Assembly: GCA_964423615.1 (NCBI GenBank)
Contig: CAYRFQ010000025.1
Location: forward strand, 33,613-97,612
Source: CAYRFQ01 sp964423615
GTDB taxonomy: Bacteria > Planctomycetota > Planctomycetia > Gemmatales > Gemmataceae
Reading direction: 5' to 3'
Length of the DNA stretch: 64,000 nt
Shown here: in pieces, positions 32,826 to 41,612 of the stretch
How the letters are laid out: every line of letters begins with the position of its first letter
Position numbering within the stretch: the first letter of the stretch is position 1
Position numbers and translations under genes: made by a program
The notes under the pieces: model-generated
The model's database searches: none
The model's input: the letters and a program-made list of their open reading frames with translations, nothing else
What the model was told of the DNA's origin: nothing

Positions 32826-33947
32826 TCAGGACCTCACGAACTCTGGTAGTCGTTGTTGAATGTTTCGCATTATTTGTTGCGCACAAGCCTGGTACACTTC
32901 GGGTGGAGCCCCGATCGGGTCGTCGATGTCTTGGTTCTCCTGCGAGAGCAACTGGGGAGTGGCCCTCGTTGGAATTCCCGCCGCGAGTAAGCGGTCCAGG
33001 TGACTTCGAGTCATAGTGAGTATGTGATCGGCGACGGCCAACATGTGTTCCGAGACTGGCTGGCTTTGGTGTTGGTTGAGGTCGGCCCCCAAATCCCCCA
33101 CGACGGCAATGGCCTCCGGGCTGGCACCCATCCCTGCCATGGCCGATACACCTGCTGATTCTACCACATAACCGTGCTGGGGCAACTGTTCCACCGAACA
33201 GCCAAGCTGTTGGGCGAGGAGTTTTTTGCAGAGGGCTTCGGCCATCGGGCTGCGGCAAGTGTTGCCGGTGCAAACGAAGACGATGTAGCAACTCGAGAGC
33301 CGACGGAAATCGTCCTCGGTGATGCCCGACTCGCGAACGATGGCCCACGAATCGTCGTTGACTTCGAGGATGGCCGGGAGCCTCAGGTATTGTGTCCTTC
33401 CGTCGTCAATTGCCAGTGCATAATTGTCCGGAGGAATCTGTCCTAACTGGTTTCCCTCGAACATTGGCGAACCATCGGCGTTGAAAACCGGAGCAAAGAC
33501 GACTGGTTCTTGGCTGTGAGCAATCGCCGTGAGGAGCGACACGTGAGCGGGACAGCGGAGGCGGATTTTCTGATCCGGCCAGATGGCCTTATTCACGTCT
33601 GGTGGAAGGTGTTTAGCCGTCGGTGTTCCAGGGGCTATGGCTTTTTCTGGACACACAATTGTGACTGGTCCAGGCCAACATCGCAACAGGAACCGTTGTC
33701 CAACGATGGAGAGCCAGGGGACCCACTCCCGAGCCGCGTCGGCGTGTTGGACACCGAGTTGGATTTCCGGTGTGGTGGTTTGACAAGCCGCTGCCAGTTT
33801 CGCAGGAGCCTCGACGCTCGCCAGGCATGCCGCCACATACGTTGTGTCAGTCGGGAACAACACAACACCTTGTTGAGTGAGGTGTTGGAGGGCCTTGGCG
33901 ACCGTCTCTGGCTGCGCACCTTGTTGCCAATTCACTACGTCAGGCAT
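32826..33947 (-). CDS. YrdC/Sua5-like domain fused to arginine-phosphatase-type LMW phosphatase
   Basis: 373 residues in two domains. Residues ~10-205 follow the Sua5/YrdC fold used for threonylcarbamoyl-AMP synthesis (GVVLFPTDTTYV, CWPGPVTIV, IRLRCPAH). They lack the KxR...KPL nucleotide motif and the SAN motif, so this half may be inactive or altered. From residue 220 the low-molecular-weight tyrosine phosphatase fold begins with the P-loop VCTGNTCRSPMAEA (Cys226, Arg232). The Thr in CTGNTCRS is the residue linked to phospho-arginine specificity in YwlE. DIDDPIG near residue 338 holds the general-acid Asp. It is the first gene of a likely operon with rpiB. Confidence 0.88.
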   Translation of the reverse strand: MPDVVNWQQGAQPETVAKALQHLTQQGVVLFPTDTTYVAACLASVEAPAKLAAACQTTTPEIQLGVQHADAAREWVPWLSIVGQRFLLRCWPGPVTIVCPEKAIAPGTPTAKHLPPDVNKAIWPDQKIRLRCPAHVSLLTAIAHSQEPVVFAPVFNADGSPMFEGNQLGQIPPDNYALAIDDGRTQYLRLPAILEVNDDSWAIVRESGITEDDFRRLSSCYIVFVCTGNTCRSPMAEALCKKLLAQQLGCSVEQLPQHGYVVESAGVSAMAGMGASPEAIAVVGDLGADLNQHQSQPVSEHMLAVADHILTMTRSHLDRLLAAGIPTRATPQLLSQENQDIDDPIGAPPEVYQACAQQIMRNIQQRLPEFVRS

Positions 33948-34311
33948 GGAGAATTCTCTTATTGTGGCTGCCCGATGTCTTCTTTATTGCTCCACTTCTC
34001 GACGGCATCCGCCAACGCGTGTTGGAATCTTGTACTTCCGAAGGGCTTGAGCACTTGTTGCGATGGACGCATCGGAAAACGATTCGCGAGCAGAAGTTTT
34101 TCGATCCGTTCTGGGTGTTGGGATACCTTTCCAGTTCGGAACTTTGCAGAGCATGAAATCGGAGACGGGAACCGATTGTCCAGCTAAAGTTAACAGTCTT
34201 TGTAACGAACCCCGGACCAACCGGCAAGAGAAGAGCTCGATGGGAGTCGTGGCCGGGTTCCTGTGGATTTGCCAATGGCGTAGGGAGGAGAGGTTTGTAA
34301 CTTCCGAACGA
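33948..34311. other. Spacer without recognised feature
   Basis: Between psuG (ends at 34312) and the YrdC-phosphatase gene. Short open frames exist on both strands but none has protein-like composition or a good ribosome-binding site. No clear hairpin was seen. Confidence 0.4.
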
Positions 34312-35280
34312 TCATCTCCTCGAGTTCATCGGAACCAAGGCATTGGCGACCTGGGCTGCCAGTCGAGCGTTCGCCAATAACAGGGCACAATTGGCTTTCA
34401 GAGCGCGACCGCCCGTGGAACCCGACATGCTCGAAAGCAAGAAGGGTGTCAACGCATTCCCACGAACGCCGAGTTTGAGGGCTACGTTTTCGGCTTCCTC
34501 GACTGCCTTTTCGACTTCCGTTTCGTCGAGTGCCATGTCCTCGGCAATTGGTTGAGCAATAACGATTCCGGCCTGACCGAGGTTCCAATGAGCCCGAAGG
34601 ACTGAGGCAATTTCTTCTACCGAATCGACGCGTGCCGAAACCGGCTCCCCGCTTGAGGCCAAATAGAAGGCCGGAAACTCTTCCGTCTGATGCCCCAGGA
34701 CCGGTACGCTGTTGGTTTCGAGGATTTCCAGAGTTCGGGGGATGTCGAGGATGCTTTTCGCTCCCGCACAGATGACAGCAACCGGGGTCCGCCCAAGTTC
34801 GATCAAGTCTGCCGAGATGTCCCACGGCTGGCCCGTCGACCGATGGGCTCCGCCGATTCCGCCGGTGGCAAAGATCTGGATGCCGACTTGGTGTGCCAGG
34901 AACATCGTTGCGGCCACAGTCGTTGCGGCGGTTTTTTCCTGGGCGACGGCGACGCCGATGTCTCTCCGGCTTGCCTTGATGACGTCGTCGTTGGTGGCGA
35001 AGTATTGGATTTGTTGATCGTCCAGTCCAACGGTGGGAATGCCTTTGTAAACTCCCACGGTCGCGGGAATGGCTCCTTCGTCCCGCACGGCTTGTTCGAG
35101 GGCTCGGGCCGTTTCCAAGTTGACTGGACGTGGTAAACCCTGGGCAATGGCTGTGGATTCCAGGGCTACAACGGGTTTGTGGGCTTCCAATGCCGCTTGG
35201 ACTTCGTCATTGATCGCGATTTTTCCCTTGTTCGGCATGATCGACTCCATCTCTGCTTCCATCGAAACGGGAGATTCCAT
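34312..35280 (-). CDS. psuG: Pseudouridine-5'-phosphate glycosidase
   Basis: A 322-residue PsuG-family enzyme that reversibly splits pseudouridine 5'-phosphate into uracil and ribose 5-phosphate. Motifs seen: VALESTAIAQGLPRPVN, PATVGVYKG with IPTVGL, FATGGIGGAHR (catalytic site region), and VICAGAKSILDIPRTLEILE. The start ATG at 35280 has AAGGAG six bases upstream. No kinase (psuK) gene lies beside it. Its ribose 5-phosphate product could feed the rpiB reaction encoded 1.5 kb downstream; that link is inference. Confidence 0.93.
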   Translation of the reverse strand: MESPVSMEAEMESIMPNKGKIAINDEVQAALEAHKPVVALESTAIAQGLPRPVNLETARALEQAVRDEGAIPATVGVYKGIPTVGLDDQQIQYFATNDDVIKASRRDIGVAVAQEKTAATTVAATMFLAHQVGIQIFATGGIGGAHRSTGQPWDISADLIELGRTPVAVICAGAKSILDIPRTLEILETNSVPVLGHQTEEFPAFYLASSGEPVSARVDSVEEIASVLRAHWNLGQAGIVIAQPIAEDMALDETEVEKAVEEAENVALKLGVRGNALTPFLLSSMSGSTGGRALKANCALLLANARLAAQVANALVPMNSRR

Positions 35281-35416
35281 TGGAGTCTCCTTATTCCCTA
35301 TGTTGGCGAGAATGGCCAGAAAATCAATATCAGCTGGAGTTTACGGTGGGTGGTGAGTTTGTGTTGGTTGGTGGTTCTCCGGATCGTGCAAAGTCTTCTG
35401 CTGCGGTGGCTCGAAC

Positions 35417-36619
35417 TCAATCTGGCTTGATGGACGCGACGCACTTTTCGAATTGATCGACGACGGCCTTGGGCGAAATCACGCTTTCGAGAATTAGCAA
35501 CTCCTGTCCGCCAGCCGGAGTTGGTTCGACGATGATTTTCCCGACTCCAAAGAAATACTCGACGAGATTGCGTTGGACTCGCACTTTGGCGATATGGGGA
35601 AGCGGGATTTCTTTTTCCTTGCCATACAACCAACCGCGACTTTCGTAAATCCGTCGCGACGTCATGCCGTATCGGTAACCGAGAACACGGTAGCTCCAAC
35701 GAATCAGTTGGAGCGACCAGATCGCACCGATCAGTCCAACCAACGTCCAGGGAAACAGATCGGCCGGGACGACTTGGAAGCATACCCACACTGCCCCTGA
35801 CGTGAGGACGGCGCAGGCCAGAAAACTCGGGATGAGGCACCGTCCGCTGTAGTTCCCCTTCCAAAGCAGATTTTCCTGAGACGGTTCGGGAGTGTCGGTC
35901 GATGTAGGAGTTTCTTGGGCAGGCAGAGGGGCCGAGGGCTTCTTGACGAGTTTGCGGCCCTTGGTAGGCGTTTCGGTTTCGGCGTCGCCGATTGGTTTTT
36001 TTGTGGTGACTTTCGGAGCGGACGTCTGAGGTTTTGCGGATTGTTGGGTGCGTGGCGGAGTTGCCGTGGGGCTTATGGGCTTCTTTGTACTGACCTTGGG
36101 TGCTTGGGCCGGGTGTGTTGCCGGTGAGGGGACTGGTTGGGGCGATTGCTGAGGAGGCTTCTGTTGTGGAGAGGCCGGTTGCGGGATAGGTTGCGGGTCG
36201 ACTTGCGGAGTCTTCGGTTGTGGTGAGGCTCGTTGAGAAGTTTCTTGCGGAGCGAGGTCGTTGACCAGGCCCGGATCGAGATAACTGCTCGGCATGGAAG
36301 CAGGTGTCGAAGACGTTGGGGATGGTTGCTCCGAGGGCGCAGAAGACGCGGGTTCAGGCTCTTGAGGCCGGAGATCGTTTATGATGCCGGGCGTCGGCAG
36401 CGCCGACTCGGCTGGAGATTCTGGTTCGTTGGTCTTCGCTGGTGATGGCGTGCGTTCAGGCTCATAGGACGTGCCCGTGTTACGTCCCGCCAAGTCATTC
36501 ACGATGCCCAGGGTGGCTGGTACCTCTTCTGTCGGCGCGAGATCGTTGATGATCTGATTTTGCGGAGTCGACGGATCAGAGGAAGTTCGTGCTTGAGGAT
36601 TTTCCGAAGCTTGGCTCAT
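35417..36619 (-). CDS. Membrane protein with C-terminal bacterial PH domain and Pro-rich N-terminus
   Basis: 400 residues. The first ~250 are low-complexity Pro/Ser/Gln/Lys sequence in which the motif IVNDLA, LVNDLAPQE or IINDLRPQE recurs four to five times, suggesting short linear binding motifs. Two membrane segments follow (CLIPSFLACAVLTSGAVWVC and LFPWTLVGLIGAIWSLQL). A bPH_2 domain (YRYGMTSRRIYESRGWLYGK, then EIPLPHIAKVRVQRN) closes the protein. The ATG at 36619 has AGGA seven bases upstream; ATGs at 36628 and 36643 are alternatives. Confidence 0.8.
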   Translation of the reverse strand: MSQASENPQARTSSDPSTPQNQIINDLAPTEEVPATLGIVNDLAGRNTGTSYEPERTPSPAKTNEPESPAESALPTPGIINDLRPQEPEPASSAPSEQPSPTSSTPASMPSSYLDPGLVNDLAPQETSQRASPQPKTPQVDPQPIPQPASPQQKPPQQSPQPVPSPATHPAQAPKVSTKKPISPTATPPRTQQSAKPQTSAPKVTTKKPIGDAETETPTKGRKLVKKPSAPLPAQETPTSTDTPEPSQENLLWKGNYSGRCLIPSFLACAVLTSGAVWVCFQVVPADLFPWTLVGLIGAIWSLQLIRWSYRVLGYRYGMTSRRIYESRGWLYGKEKEIPLPHIAKVRVQRNLVEYFFGVGKIIVEPTPAGGQELLILESVISPKAVVDQFEKCVASIKPD

Positions 36620-37012
36620 GGGTTTCATCCTGAAACGGGCCAAATGAAAGACTTTGAAACGAACCCCAGGCTGAACGCCCGGGTTTTTGGTGTCGCCCTT
36701 CGACTCGAACGCTTTGCAAGTTTTTGTAGCGCTGAGCGTCAGCCTCTGTTATCTCGTAGAGCGTGACGAGCGAAGAGGCAACCGAGCGTTGGCACAGCCT
36801 GAGTGCGAGGTGCGAACACGCAGGCCGTGCCATGCGCTGAGAAGGGACCGGTCGTCAAAACCGTCCGGTTCGCTACTTGTCACATCCTGCAAAAAAACAA
36901 CCGGTGTACTCATTTATATTGCGCTGTAAACCGGACAACGCTACATTCCGCGTTCCTGAACAAAAACGAGTAGTCGAGACGGTCAAAAGAAGAACGGATT
37001 TCAACAACGATG
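36620..37012. other. Spacer between PH-domain and PP2C genes
   Basis: No gene seen. It contains GC-rich partial inverted repeats at 36730-36870 (including ACCGGTCGTCAAAACCGTCC) and an A+T-rich patch near 36890-36960. These lie in the leader of the PH-domain gene. Confidence 0.4.
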
Positions 37013-38281
37013 CTAAAAGCACCGCACAGCTACAACGGTGCAATTGTCGGAGCCTCCATGAAAATTCGCAAGGTCAACCAGATAATGCACCAGGTTCGGA
37101 GCCGACGACGGTGCCGTACGAAGAGCTTCCGTCAACATGGATTTATTGACGTGAGCGTGTAAGCCGTCGCAGGCAACGATCAACCAGTCTCCAGGAGTGA
37201 GTTTGATTTGCGAGTAACTCGGGTTGATGGTCTTGAGTTTCCCGATTCCCTGGGTGACTTGGTGTCCGTGAGGATGGTTTTCGGCCTCTTCCTCGGTCAG
37301 TTGGCCGAGTTCGACCATGCGTCCGACGAGCGTGTGGTCTCGCGTGAGCTGTTCGAGTTGACCATCGTGCCAAAGATATACGCGACAGTCCCCTACGTGG
37401 CTGAACTCAGCGACTCCGTCGTAAATCACGGCGACGGCCGCCGTCGACCCCATTCCCTGAGAGGTTGCTCCTTTTTCGGCTTCTTGGAGGACCAGAGTGT
37501 TGGATTCGTGGAGTCCGGCTATGAGAGATTGTTGGAAGAAGTTCGTGGAGACCGTGGGCGTGGGTTGGTTGATCCACTCAAGGACTTTCGACCCGAGGAC
37601 GCGACCCATCGCTTGAATCGTGATCAGGCTCGCCCGGTCTCCGGCTTGATATCCGCCCATTCCATCGGCCACCACGATCAGCGCTGCTTCGTGTCGAGCA
37701 TTGAGGTTGGCGGTGCAATAGTGCTGGACGAGGTGACTGTCTTCGTTCTTATCTCGCACGCGACCTGCCGAAGAAAAACGCCCGATGTCGAGTCGAAACA
37801 CGCCGCTATGGGGGGGTGGATCCGCACCGATGGTTGGCTCGGCGTCGGCCGAACGCTGTGGTTCTTCAAACAGACGACCGGCGCCCGGTCCGTCCAGTTC
37901 CAAGTCGATTTCGTCAAAATCTTCGGGTGGTTCGTTCGTTAGGGAAGTCGGAGGAGCAGTAGGGCTTTCCGCTGGCGGCGAGGTTCGTCCCGGTGGTTTG
38001 ATTTCTTCGGGTGGAGGACTGACCGTATCCGAAACTGTATCCCACATCTTCTTGCCGAACCCGGATATCCCTGACCAAATCTTTTCCACGGTTTTCTGAG
38101 TTGTGTCGAAGATTTCGCCGCCAACGGATGGTCCCTGAGGGCCTGTCTGCGAACCCAGCGATGAGTTCGTCGCAGGAATCGTAAAGATTTGGCCGCAACG
38201 TCCACACTTGGCAGAACCGGTCGAGCCTTCGGGGAGTTGACATACTTGTTGGCAATGGGGGCAGTTTACTTGTAGGGTCAC
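37013..38281 (-). CDS. PP2C-type Ser/Thr phosphatase with zinc-ribbon N-terminus
   Basis: 422 residues. An MJ0042-like zinc ribbon (C7xxC10 and C26xxC29) opens the protein, followed by a ~120-residue acidic Pro-rich linker. From about residue 165 the PPM/PP2C domain has FSSAGRVRDKNEDSHL, VVADGMGGYQAGDRAS (metal-binding Asp and Gly), FSHVGDCRVYLW and GGSDNCTVVAVR. It removes phosphate from Ser/Thr using two metal ions, reversing Hanks-type kinases such as the one at 49296. The start is GTG at 38281. An RsbW-like gene lies upstream in the same direction, hinting at a shared regulatory role. Confidence 0.9.
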   Translation of the reverse strand: MTLQVNCPHCQQVCQLPEGSTGSAKCGRCGQIFTIPATNSSLGSQTGPQGPSVGGEIFDTTQKTVEKIWSGISGFGKKMWDTVSDTVSPPPEEIKPPGRTSPPAESPTAPPTSLTNEPPEDFDEIDLELDGPGAGRLFEEPQRSADAEPTIGADPPPHSGVFRLDIGRFSSAGRVRDKNEDSHLVQHYCTANLNARHEAALIVVADGMGGYQAGDRASLITIQAMGRVLGSKVLEWINQPTPTVSTNFFQQSLIAGLHESNTLVLQEAEKGATSQGMGSTAAVAVIYDGVAEFSHVGDCRVYLWHDGQLEQLTRDHTLVGRMVELGQLTEEEAENHPHGHQVTQGIGKLKTINPSYSQIKLTPGDWLIVACDGLHAHVNKSMLTEALRTAPSSAPNLVHYLVDLANFHGGSDNCTVVAVRCF

Positions 38282-38473
38282 GGCTTGGAAGTCCTCATCA
38301 ATGCACCGCGGCTAGGACGTGGGGGTCTGATGGAATCTCAGCAGAACGTCTTGGGGGCGATTCCGATTTTCTGGGAGATGAGTTTTGGGCTTACATCAAC
38401 CCGGGACACCAGCGAAGACCTGAAAGCCAATCCTCGTTAGGGCTTTTGGGTCAGTGTAAGAGAGCACCTCACC

Positions 38474-39364
38474 CTAGAGACCAAAATGGGTCGAGCTTTC
38501 CTTCACTGCAAACAAGGTACCATCATTCTCGGTGCGAGAAAACCGCTTTGTCAGCCGAACTTCATTCCCGGTGTCGTTGTACTGTAGATCATCGACGAGC
38601 CCTTGTGTCATGAGGATGCCAAACCCTCCTTCACGGATTCCGATTTCTTCCCGTATGGTCATATGCCGGACCGGGTCGTCACGGTCTGCCGCGTGAGGTA
38701 GTTTCTGTCGATCAAAACCTGGACCGGAATCTCGAATGTGGGCGACGACCTTTTCCGAATCGACGACGAACGTCATCCAAGCGAGTTTTTCGAGTCGTTT
38801 GCGGTTTCCCCATTCGATGGCGTTCATCCCCATTTCTTGTATGGCCAAAGCAAAACGCCTTGCCTCATCCGCCGAAAAACGCTTCATGAACCACATCGAG
38901 CGCAGCAACGTTACGGCCTGTTCGAGATATTCGCAGGCACTTCGGAGTGAGATCTTCAATTGCCACACGATACCCCTTTCGCGTGTCCGCGACAGACCAA
39001 CGCAACAATCTTCCACCGCTTGATGGAAACGATTCGACTCGACTGGCTTGGGCAGATACACGTCGGCCTCGATTTCGATACCGGCAACGTTGGGAACGCC
39101 CGAGGTCGGTTCCACGAGAACAACGGTGGGAATAGGATTCGTGGCCCGATTCAATTTCAGAATGTGCCAGAGTGGTTGTCCTTCCCAGAGCGCATCCTGT
39201 TCGTCGAGCACCAACAACCCCGGCGGAGAGGTTCCAAACCGATCGACTCGCAACGATGTGGCATCTAAGAGGTTCACTTGCCACCCTGCTTCGGCAAGGC
39301 TGGTGACCACTTCGTCACGAGCAACTTCGGACTGAACAAAGATGGAAGCCTGACGAGACATCAT
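38474..39364 (-). CDS. Receiver-like domain fused to RsbW-type anti-sigma ATPase
   Basis: 296 residues. Residues 1-~125 look like a response-regulator fold (GLLVLDEQDAL, VVLVEPTSG, VYLPKPVESNRF). LDEQ stands where the phospho-acceptor Asp is expected, so phosphorylation is uncertain. The C-terminal half is a GHKL ATPase of the RsbW/SpoIIAB type: the N-box AIQEMGMNAIEWGN, then IRDSGPGFD and EGGFGILMTQGLVDD. Such domains bind anti-anti-sigma factors and can phosphorylate them. No partner STAS gene is next to it. Two ATGs in a row open the gene. Confidence 0.82.
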   Translation of the reverse strand: MMSRQASIFVQSEVARDEVVTSLAEAGWQVNLLDATSLRVDRFGTSPPGLLVLDEQDALWEGQPLWHILKLNRATNPIPTVVLVEPTSGVPNVAGIEIEADVYLPKPVESNRFHQAVEDCCVGLSRTRERGIVWQLKISLRSACEYLEQAVTLLRSMWFMKRFSADEARRFALAIQEMGMNAIEWGNRKRLEKLAWMTFVVDSEKVVAHIRDSGPGFDRQKLPHAADRDDPVRHMTIREEIGIREGGFGILMTQGLVDDLQYNDTGNEVRLTKRFSRTENDGTLFAVKESSTHFGL

Positions 39365-39857
39365 TGGTACCGTGATTGGGGAAAAGATTGGTCGTAAAAT
39401 AGCACGTGGACGAATTCGTGGCTAGAGCAACCAATTGGGTAAAATGCGGCTTTGAGTTTGGAAGCAAGCGGACACAGGACCGGGCGTCGTGTCTGCGGTT
39501 TTCCAGAGAGAACGGCGCACGAGGAACGTGAAATCAATGAATGTTCGGTTTATGCTGAGAGTGGATTTCGAGTCGCCCAAAGAACAAAACGGACCAAGGC
39601 GCCGGGAAGCCGTCGCAATCCAAAACGAAACCGGACAGGGATTTATTCCGTGTTACCCGTGTGCTTACTCCTTTCCAATCTCAGTCCTCATCCACCTTTC
39701 GACTTCCAGGAGTCTTCCATGGTTCCGGAAGTCGCACAGAGTCTAATTCTAGCCGGGGTGCGTGCAGTCCCGGAAGCAGGAATGACGGGAAATTCCATGG
39801 ATTTCTCGAAATCAGATAGCCACATGAGCGTTATGGGTGCGCTGACTTCTCGATGGT
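39365..39857. other. Spacer with a candidate small ORF
   Basis: Between the glcF 3' end and the RsbW-like start. The left part is the leader of the RsbW-like gene. The right part carries the candidate small ORF at 39719. No repeat family member was seen. Confidence 0.4.
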
Positions 39858-39883
39858 TTACGCCTCTGTTGTTCCTTGCGTGA
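39719..39883 (+). CDS. Candidate 54-residue small protein
   Basis: ATG with a good AGGAG six bases upstream. Both lie in the loop of an 8-bp stem (CGACTTCC 39700-39707 with GGAAGTCG 39727-39734), so translation could be gated. The product is Met-rich with a hydrophobic end (RWFTPLLFLA). The last 26 bases overlap the glcF 3' end on the other strand. No family is recognised; it may be chance. Confidence 0.25.
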   Translation: MVPEVAQSLILAGVRAVPEAGMTGNSMDFSKSDSHMSVMGALTSRWFTPLLFLA

Positions 39884-41243
39884 TTTGCAACACTTCTTTC
39901 GGAATGTCTCCCGAGTAACTAGCCCACAAGACATCGATGGGATGAGCCACCCACAGATTCGGTTTGTCTTCCCGAAGGTATCGTCCGATCTGGAGTAGAC
40001 AACCGACGTTCGCAGTGAACACGGCGTCCGCTTGCGTAGCCGTAATGTGTTCGGCCTTCCGACGTCCGAGTTTGTCCGCCATGTCAGGTTGTGTCAAGTT
40101 GTAGCTTCCAGCGGCACCACAACATAACTCTGTTTCGTCGAGCGGCACGAGTTCCATCTCGGGGATCAACCCCAAAAGCTGGCGTGGTTCTTTTCGGATC
40201 TGTTGACCATGACATAAATGACACGCGTCGTGGTAGGTCGCCTTGATGGGGATTGGATGTTCGGGGTTAACGGGGCCGAGTTCCATCAGAAATTCCGAAA
40301 CGTCGCGTACCTTTTTCGCGAGAGCCTCTCCCGTTTTCGCGTCGGACGTGTTGTGTAGGAGATAATTGTATTCCTTGAGCATGGCCCCACATCCTGCGGC
40401 ATTGACGATGATAGCGTCCACTTCCTGGAGTTTCTCGAGTCCATCACCCGCGAACGTTTGGCAATTTTGGCGGGCAAAGTCCACGGCTGGTTCTTCGCGG
40501 GCCGAATGGTGATGCAACGCTCCACAGCAAACTTGGGATCGAGGTATCCATACTTCACAACCGTTCTTCTGGAGGACTTTGGCCGTTGCAACGTTCGTCT
40601 GTGGGTAAAATGCATCGCCGGCACACCCCGTGAAGAGTGCGACCCGCGCTCGCTTTTCACCTTCGGGCGGGAGGATTTCGGGAAGTTGCCCGTAGTGCGG
40701 CTTCAACCGCGGAAGCATGTCGTGGAGTTGTCGGAAGAACTTCGGCATCAACCACGTCAGACCAGTCTTGCGGATGAGCCAATCGAGGCCGGTCCACTGC
40801 ATCCACCTGGCCGGGAGCAGAGCCATTCGAGTTCGCCACGCATACGGCGTGATCCCGAACAACAGCGTTCGCTTCATCCAACCAAGTTTCGTTTGGGTCT
40901 GGCCTGTCTTGGCCATGTGGGTGCGAAAGGGTTCTATCAACCGACCGTATTGGACGCCGGAGGGGCATGCCGATTCACACGCCCGACAATCGAGACACAG
41001 TTCCAGGTGGTGTTGGACCTCGGGAGTCAGGTCGATGCGTCCGTCCGTGACCGACCGCATCAGGTAAATTCGACCACGGGGGCTGTCGTTTTCGTCGCCC
41101 AATTCGAGGTACGTCGGGCAAGCTGCGGTGCAGAGGCCGCAATGAACACAATCGAGATACAACTCATAAGGAATGCCCGCGTCGTGTTTCGGTGTGGGTA
41201 CGGTTGGGAGGGCCGTCCGGGTTGCTTCGGTCATGGCCGACAT
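39858..41243 (-). CDS. glcF: Glycolate oxidase iron-sulfur subunit
   Basis: 461 residues. Two 4Fe-4S motifs near the N-terminus (CVHCGLCTAACP and CLDCRACESACP) are followed by two CCG domains of the heterodisulfide-reductase type (CCGALHHH and CCGAAGSY). It passes electrons from glycolate or lactate oxidation to the membrane quinone pool as partner of GlcD/GlcE. The gene follows glcE in the same direction after 254 bases. A glcD gene is not in the window. Two ATGs (41243 and 41234) are possible starts. Confidence 0.92.
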   Translation of the reverse strand: MSAMTEATRTALPTVPTPKHDAGIPYELYLDCVHCGLCTAACPTYLELGDENDSPRGRIYLMRSVTDGRIDLTPEVQHHLELCLDCRACESACPSGVQYGRLIEPFRTHMAKTGQTQTKLGWMKRTLLFGITPYAWRTRMALLPARWMQWTGLDWLIRKTGLTWLMPKFFRQLHDMLPRLKPHYGQLPEILPPEGEKRARVALFTGCAGDAFYPQTNVATAKVLQKNGCEVWIPRSQVCCGALHHHSAREEPAVDFARQNCQTFAGDGLEKLQEVDAIIVNAAGCGAMLKEYNYLLHNTSDAKTGEALAKKVRDVSEFLMELGPVNPEHPIPIKATYHDACHLCHGQQIRKEPRQLLGLIPEMELVPLDETELCCGAAGSYNLTQPDMADKLGRRKAEHITATQADAVFTANVGCLLQIGRYLREDKPNLWVAHPIDVLWASYSGDIPKEVLQITQGTTEA

Positions 41244-41330
41244 ATCTCAAGGTCTCCGAATTCATAGGGTCGCGCGGTGGTCGTGAAGGTAAGACGCAAC
41301 CGAGCGTTTTGTGTCTGGAGGTAACTGTCT

Positions 41331-41612
41331 TTGACGGACGAGAATCTCAAGATTGCTTTTGACTATGCTCACAAGCTGGTCACCCAAACGAAAAGGCTTC
41401 TCTCCATTCTGGGTGGACTGCTTTGGCTCTTAGCCAAAGCAGGTTTTGGTCTCGCGGTACGTCTCAACGGCAAGCCCGATTTTTCTACAAGTGCCGTTCA
41501 CAGGCCGTTCAAATACCGACCGGGATTGAAGACGTTCTGGGGGTCTATCTGGGCTTTGATCCTCTGCATAAGTTTAGCGTCGCTACGCGTGGATCCCCAA
41601 ATGTCGAGCTGA
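41331..41612 (+). CDS. Candidate small protein, antisense to glcE 3' end
   Basis: A 93-codon frame with a TTG start and GGAGG nine bases upstream. The first ~45 residues (TDENLKIAFDYAHKLVTQTK) look protein-like, with an amphipathic helix followed by a hydrophobic stretch. The second half lies antisense to glcE and looks arbitrary. It could be a gene remnant between glcE and glcF. Low confidence. Confidence 0.2.
   Translation: MTDENLKIAFDYAHKLVTQTKRLLSILGGLLWLLAKAGFGLAVRLNGKPDFSTSAVHRPFKYRPGLKTFWGSIWALILCISLASLRVDPQMSS

Noticed and set aside
5694..34160. Shared 17-mer CTTYGCAGAGCATGAAA at about 5700 and 34140
   Set aside because: Flanks do not align; too short to call a repeat.
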